Shown: in pieces, positions 60,251-64,000 of the stretch | How positions within the stretch are numbered: position 1 is the first letter of the stretch | Layout of the letters: each line of letters starts with the position of its first letter | DNA from: Lachnospiraceae bacterium | GTDB lineage: Bacteria; Bacillota; Clostridia; Lachnospirales; Lachnospiraceae | Assembly: GCA_016283275.1 (NCBI GenBank) | Contig: JAEEMP010000125.1 | Location: forward strand, 62,001-126,000 | Reading direction: 5' to 3' | Length of the DNA stretch: 64,000 nt | Notes under the pieces: model-generated | What the model was told of the DNA's origin: nothing | Database searches by the model: none | The model's input: the letters and a program-made list of their open reading frames with translations, nothing else | Position numbers and translations under genes: made by a program

Positions 60251-61198
60251 TCAATATCCCTCCCCGCTGAAACTTCCGAGTGGGATTATACTTTCGGTAT
60301 TGCCGTCGGTAATGATCACTTTTACATCGGGAAGTATTGTTTCCATTGTTTCATAGAAAAGTCTTTTCTTGGTGATGAGCGGATTAAGCTTATACTCTTC
60401 GAACATAGCGTTAAATCTGGCCACCTGACCCTGTGCTTCGGCAATTCTTGCGTTCTTTTCGGCCTCCGCATCCTGGATGATCTTATCAGCCGAAGCTTCC
60501 GCTGCGGGAACCTGTTCGTTCTGATACTGGAAAGCCTGGTTCTTTGCCGTATCGGCACCCTGCTTGGCCGTCTCAACTGCTTTAAAAGCCTGAATGATAG
60601 TTTCCGTCGGAGGCTCTGAGTCCTGAACCGAGATATTTACGACCGAAAGACCGATCTTCTGTTCTTCAAGCTCTTCCACCATCTCTGCCTTAACATCGGC
60701 CTGTATCTGACTTTTTCCCGTTGTCATGGCTTCATCAACGGTATAATTAGATACAACGGAACGAATGCTTGCAAGCGCGATATTCCTTAATATATATTCG
60801 GGTTCCTTGGAATTGTAAAGATATGCTATCGGATCCGAAACCCTGTATTCAAGGTAAAAATCGATATTTAAAAGGTTGAAATCCGATGTTATCATTATTC
60901 CTTCGGAATTGTCGGTAATATTCTGCCCTTTTTCTGAAACCGTATAACCGATGCCGGTTCCGTGCGTTGTTATGTCAACCTTTCTTACACTCTGAAGAAA
61001 AGGTATCTTAAAGTGAAGGCCTGCCGTGTCAACCCTCACGATCTTTCCAAACTGCGTCACTACCGCATTTTCCTGCTCGGTCACATTGTAAAACGAGGAA
61101 AAGAAAACAATGACCACAAACAATGCGATCAATACACCCGATACGATCCTTTTGATGTATATCGGTTTATCTTCGGAATTAAATATTCCTTTTGCCAT
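60251..61198 (-). CDS. hflK: HflK-like SPFH-domain membrane protein
   Basis: The 315-residue protein has a short cytoplasmic start, a membrane helix (about 17-37), an SPFH domain (VVTQFGKIVRVDTAGLHFKIPFLQSV), the characteristic DSEPPTETIIQAFKAVETAKQ segment and a helical tail. It is the partner of HflC; no ftsH is in the window. A near-consensus promoter lies upstream. Confidence 0.92.
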   Translation of the reverse strand: MAKGIFNSEDKPIYIKRIVSGVLIALFVVIVFFSSFYNVTEQENAVVTQFGKIVRVDTAGLHFKIPFLQSVRKVDITTHGTGIGYTVSEKGQNITDNSEGIMITSDFNLLNIDFYLEYRVSDPIAYLYNSKEPEYILRNIALASIRSVVSNYTVDEAMTTGKSQIQADVKAEMVEELEEQKIGLSVVNISVQDSEPPTETIIQAFKAVETAKQGADTAKNQAFQYQNEQVPAAEASADKIIQDAEAEKNARIAEAQGQVARFNAMFEEYKLNPLITKKRLFYETMETILPDVKVIITDGNTESIIPLGSFSGEGY

Positions 61199-61237
61199 AC
61201 GATCACTCCTTTATAAATTTCTAAAACCATCTTTAAA

Positions 61238-61266
61238 ATATTATCACCGCAATAAATACATGTCAA
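61238..61266 (-). promoter_or_regulatory. Promoter of the hflK-hflC-FRG operon
   Basis: TTGACA (61261-61266) and TAATAT (61238-61243) are 17 bases apart on the minus strand, directly after the MutS-like gene stop. Confidence 0.72.
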
Positions 61267-61276
61267 AAACGATATG

Positions 61277-62995
61277 CTATTGCGGCTTATCTCCCATAAG
61301 GCTTTCGTAAGTCACGCCGTAACGTTTCGCTATGGACTGTGCATAACTTTGACCCTCGGGTTTTGAAACGGCTATCTTAAATGCGTTTTCCTCACCATCC
61401 GATCTTATGATGAGCGATCTTATTATGTTTTTATCGCTTTCGTCCTTAGTCATTTCAAAAGCAAGTTTATGCATATGCGTGTTATATATAGCCCTTATCT
61501 TTTTATCGGCTATCGCATTGACCGAATCATGGGCAATATAATATCCTTCTTCAAATGAAGTCGTTGAAAACGTCTCGTTCAGTAAGATGAGGCTTTTTCC
61601 CGTTGCTTCAAAGAAGATCTCGCGAAAACGCTTGCATTCTTCACCGAGCCTTCCAAGATCGAGTGTTTTGTCTTCATCGGCCGGAAAATGAGTAAAGATA
61701 TTATCGACCGGCTCATATTCAAATCCATCTCCCGGTACATAAATACCGTTTTGCGAAAGCAAAAACAGCTGACCCACAGCCTGGGTGATCGTCGTTTTTC
61801 CGCCTCGGTTTGCTCCGGTCAATATAAAAACGACATTATCCTCGTCGAAATCAAGATCGTTTTTGACGATAGTCTCATTGTTTTTTATGGCGGCATCGAT
61901 CAGTTTTATGTTGTATATGCCCCGGGCATGCATCTTTCGTGAAAACGGTTCGCGTTTAAGTGCCACAGGTCTTACAAATGACATTCCCATTTTCTCAAGT
62001 TTTCGTATATGATCCGCAAACCTTATATAAAACATGAACTCGGGAATAAGATCCGTCACATCGGTAATGGTCACATTTAAATATCTGCTTAATGTTTCCC
62101 TTAAATTTCTTACGGTAAAAGAAAGAAGATGTGTGGCCTCACGGTTCATATATCTTGTTATGTCCTGTGAAGGATCTGCAGAAGGAACCGATGCCAATCC
62201 CGCGTATATAAGCGGATTTCTTGCGGCAACCGTAAATCTCGCGGTTTCTTCCAAAAACCCCGTATCCGAACCCGGTTTTACCTGATGATATTTATAGTTT
62301 TCATCCCAGGAAGTATCATCGTTTATCTTATCTTTTGATGATATCTTATCGTAAAATTCACCCAGGATATTGGACTTTAAGAACGGCTGTCTGTTAAGCG
62401 AGATAAGGCCCAGGCTCTCGGCTTCGAAACGGTTGTTAAGATTAATGCCGACCGTGACGCTCTTAAGATTATCGGTTGATGCTTTAAGTTTGGCTATATC
62501 CTTTTTCAGCGCATCATAACCGTTATCATGGTATATCTTTTCAATGTGTTCTTTTAAAAGAATAAGACCGTCCGAGTGTATATCCGCTTCGTCGAGACAT
62601 TTATACAATGCTTCCACGTATCCGATATATTCGTTCAACTCCTCAAGATTATGCAAAAGTTCCCATACTCCGACATTCTCATCATATTTCTTCTTAAGCG
62701 AACCGTACTCCTTGAGGAAATCGACCTTATCAAGAAGAGCCGTCATGTTTGCACACATCGACGGATTTTTATATATATCGTCAAATACACCGGCTCTGAA
62801 CCCGCATACACCGGCATCGTCAGTGATCTTTGAAAGGATCTTAAGTATTGCCTTCTGTTCCGTTTCACTGTCGGTAATGTTTTTTACAAAAGAATCCATA
62901 CCGAGATCATGTAATGTGACTTCGGAAACGATATGGTAATCCGCGCTGATATGCGTCGGATACAGTATACTTACACGTTTTGATGCATTGCCCAC
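61277..62995 (-). CDS. MutS-family ATPase without mismatch-recognition domain
   Basis: The start is the GTG at 62995, with AAGGGAG 7 bases upstream; an ATG further up lies inside a terminator. The 572-residue protein has helical core/clamp-like regions (about 20-390) and a MutS ATPase domain with Walker A TGANRGGKTT (394-402). Walker B reads LILLNETFSTTS, with Asn473 where MutS1 has Asp. The mismatch-binding domain I is absent. Such MutS-related proteins of Firmicutes are of unclear function. It lies between hflK and the carboxyltransferase gene, as a single unit. Confidence 0.85.
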   Translation of the reverse strand: MGNASKRVSILYPTHISADYHIVSEVTLHDLGMDSFVKNITDSETEQKAILKILSKITDDAGVCGFRAGVFDDIYKNPSMCANMTALLDKVDFLKEYGSLKKKYDENVGVWELLHNLEELNEYIGYVEALYKCLDEADIHSDGLILLKEHIEKIYHDNGYDALKKDIAKLKASTDNLKSVTVGINLNNRFEAESLGLISLNRQPFLKSNILGEFYDKISSKDKINDDTSWDENYKYHQVKPGSDTGFLEETARFTVAARNPLIYAGLASVPSADPSQDITRYMNREATHLLSFTVRNLRETLSRYLNVTITDVTDLIPEFMFYIRFADHIRKLEKMGMSFVRPVALKREPFSRKMHARGIYNIKLIDAAIKNNETIVKNDLDFDEDNVVFILTGANRGGKTTITQAVGQLFLLSQNGIYVPGDGFEYEPVDNIFTHFPADEDKTLDLGRLGEECKRFREIFFEATGKSLILLNETFSTTSFEEGYYIAHDSVNAIADKKIRAIYNTHMHKLAFEMTKDESDKNIIRSLIIRSDGEENAFKIAVSKPEGQSYAQSIAKRYGVTYESLMGDKPQ

Positions 62996-63027
62996 TTTTC
63001 GGCTCCCTTCTAAAAATTCCCGTAAAG

Positions 63028-63061
63028 AAAAAAAACATGCGGCAGGATTTCTGCCGCATGT
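63028..63061 (-). terminator. Intrinsic terminator of the carboxyltransferase gene
   Basis: ACATGCGGCAG and CTGCCGCATGT (63035-63045 and 63051-63061) form an eleven-base stem with a five-base loop. On the minus strand it is followed by eight T residues, 9 bases after the stop codon. Confidence 0.92.
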
Positions 63062-63070
63062 GATCAAACT

Positions 63071-64000
63071 TTATACGGGATACGCTCCGTTCTTTGTGTC
63101 AGCAATTGTGGTGTCCACTTTTGTCTGCTGCGCTTCACGATATTTGAAGAACTCTGTCGCAACCTGAGGGAACAATGCATAGGACAGAACATCTTCTTCC
63201 TGCTGCTTGTACTGTTTCATCTCTGCTTCGAGTGATGCAAGCTCGGGCTCCGTACGGCCTGTAGCTTCTGCGGAACGGGCAGTGGAACGGGGTTCGCCCG
63301 GAATAACCTTGTCGATAACTTCCTGGTTCATGGGCTTTACAGTCTGACCGTAGTTACCGCGGAGTAAATCCTTGAACTCACCTGTTGCCATCTTGTAACG
63401 TTCGCCCATAAGGACATTGAAGATAGCCTGTGTTCCGACGATCTGTGAAGAAGGTGTAACAAGCGGAGGCTCACCGCAGTCCTTACGTACTCTCGGGATC
63501 TCCTCGAGAACGTCGCGATATTTATCTTCAGCATGCTGTTCCTTAAGCTGTGAAACCATGTTGGAAAGCATACCGCCGGGTACCTGATAAAGAAGTGTCT
63601 TAATGTTAACGCCCAATACCTTTGTAGACATAAGACCTGACTTTAAGCACTCTTCACGGTAAGGAGCGAAGTAATCCGCGATCTCTGCAAGAAGGTTCTG
63701 ATCGAAGCCGGTATCATAAGGAGTACCCTTAAAGGTCTCAACCATAACTTCCGTTGCGGGCTGTGAAGTACCGAGTGCGAAAGGACTCATTGCACAGTCG
63801 ATGACATCAACACCTGCTTCAACTGCCTTTAAGTAAGTCATTGAAGCAACACCCGAAGTATAGTGTGTATGTAACTGGATAGGAAGCTTTGTATTTTCTT
63901 TCATGGCCTTTACAAGCTCAGCTGCTCTGTAAGGTACGAGAAGACCTGCCATATCCTTTATACAGATGGAATCTGCACCCATCTCTTCGATCTTCTTTGC
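63071..64000 (-). CDS. oadA: Oxaloacetate decarboxylase alpha / pyruvate carboxylase carboxyltransferase subunit, 3' part
   Basis: The last 309 residues of the subunit are in the window and open to the right edge. Typical features are SICIKDMAGLLVPYRAAELV, the metal site HTHYTSG, CAMSPFALGTSQPATE, YQVPGGMLSNM and PPLVTPSSQIVGTQAIFNVL. The protein ends after a helical region without the biotin attachment motif (AMKM), so a separate biotin carrier protein must be used. It either decarboxylates oxaloacetate (sodium-pump type) or forms the B part of a split pyruvate carboxylase. The start and other subunits lie outside the window. Confidence 0.9.
   Translation of the reverse strand, partial: AKKIEEMGADSICIKDMAGLLVPYRAAELVKAMKENTKLPIQLHTHYTSGVASMTYLKAVEAGVDVIDCAMSPFALGTSQPATEVMVETFKGTPYDTGFDQNLLAEIADYFAPYREECLKSGLMSTKVLGVNIKTLLYQVPGGMLSNMVSQLKEQHAEDKYRDVLEEIPRVRKDCGEPPLVTPSSQIVGTQAIFNVLMGERYKMATGEFKDLLRGNYGQTVKPMNQEVIDKVIPGEPRSTARSAEATGRTEPELASLEAEMKQYKQQEEDVLSYALFPQVATEFFKYREAQQTKVDTTIADTKNGAYPV

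Noticed and set aside
62995-63067. ATG start giving a 596-residue MutS-like protein
   Set aside because: The first residues are encoded by the terminator hairpin of the upstream gene; the GTG at 62995 has a good ribosome site.

Overview
The window reads as chromosome of an anaerobic clostridial firmicute, most likely a member of the Lachnospiraceae. The grounds are low-to-moderate GC, strong AGGAGG ribosome binding sites, a complete rnfCDGEAB operon, a Re-type citrate synthase with NADP isocitrate dehydrogenase, BspA-like surface proteins beside a class B sortase, and the cmk-ispH-rpsA cluster. Nearly all genes lie on the minus strand, in long tightly packed operons. The exceptions are a small lipoprotein, an AP2-domain protein, apbE, a YprB-like nuclease, a four-gene sugar-type ABC transporter and a second lipoprotein. 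No prophage, insertion sequence, tRNA, rRNA or CRISPR array was seen. No gene-free stretch reaches 300 bases; the longest, upstream of yihY, holds a probable 6S RNA.

Layout. 1-2.9 kb: branched-chain amino acid operon ilvB-ilvN2-ilvN1-ilvC with two small-subunit genes (ilvC runs off the left edge). 3-7 kb: a lipoprotein, then the glutamate-precursor operon Re-citrate synthase-GntR-icd. 7-16.2 kb: class B sortase and two large leucine-rich-repeat wall proteins. 16.3-19 kb: an EF-G paralogue and a PilZ protein. 19-27.5 kb: pheS-pheT-M18 peptidase-queA-LTA-synthase-like. 27.5-34 kb: yihY, 6S-like RNA, truA, pepP, deoC, response regulator, thrC. 34-39.5 kb: cstA, AP2 protein, a degraded GH25 lysozyme homologue, apbE. 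39.5-45.3 kb: Rnf complex. 45.5-53 kb: YprB-like nuclease, cheR, rpsA-ispH-cmk-baiN-rpiR-tetR. 53-57.6 kb: ABC importer. 57.7-64 kb: lipoprotein, FRG protein, hflC-hflK, MutS-like ATPase and the 3' part of an oxaloacetate decarboxylase/pyruvate carboxylase carboxyltransferase subunit.

How the genes connect. ApbE would flavinylate RnfG and RnfD of the Rnf ion pump encoded beside it. The sortase sits upstream of two proteins with (S/T)PxTG sorting signals. The most informative regulatory signal is a shared promoter/operator module (TTGACT, 17 bases, TACAAT, with TTGTATACAAT over the -10 box). It occurs both in front of the Re-citrate synthase-GntR-icd operon and inside the ilv operon, and suggests that the GntR/FCD regulator coordinates 2-oxoglutarate/glutamate supply with branched-chain amino acid synthesis. 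Other candidates for something new are an RnfE subunit with a roughly 300-residue Cys-cluster/coiled-coil tail, a domesticated AP2-HNH-AP2 protein, a pheST leader with an intrinsic terminator but no T-box, and an EF-G paralogue whose guanine-specificity motif is altered. All calls come from reading the sequence; no database search was possible.
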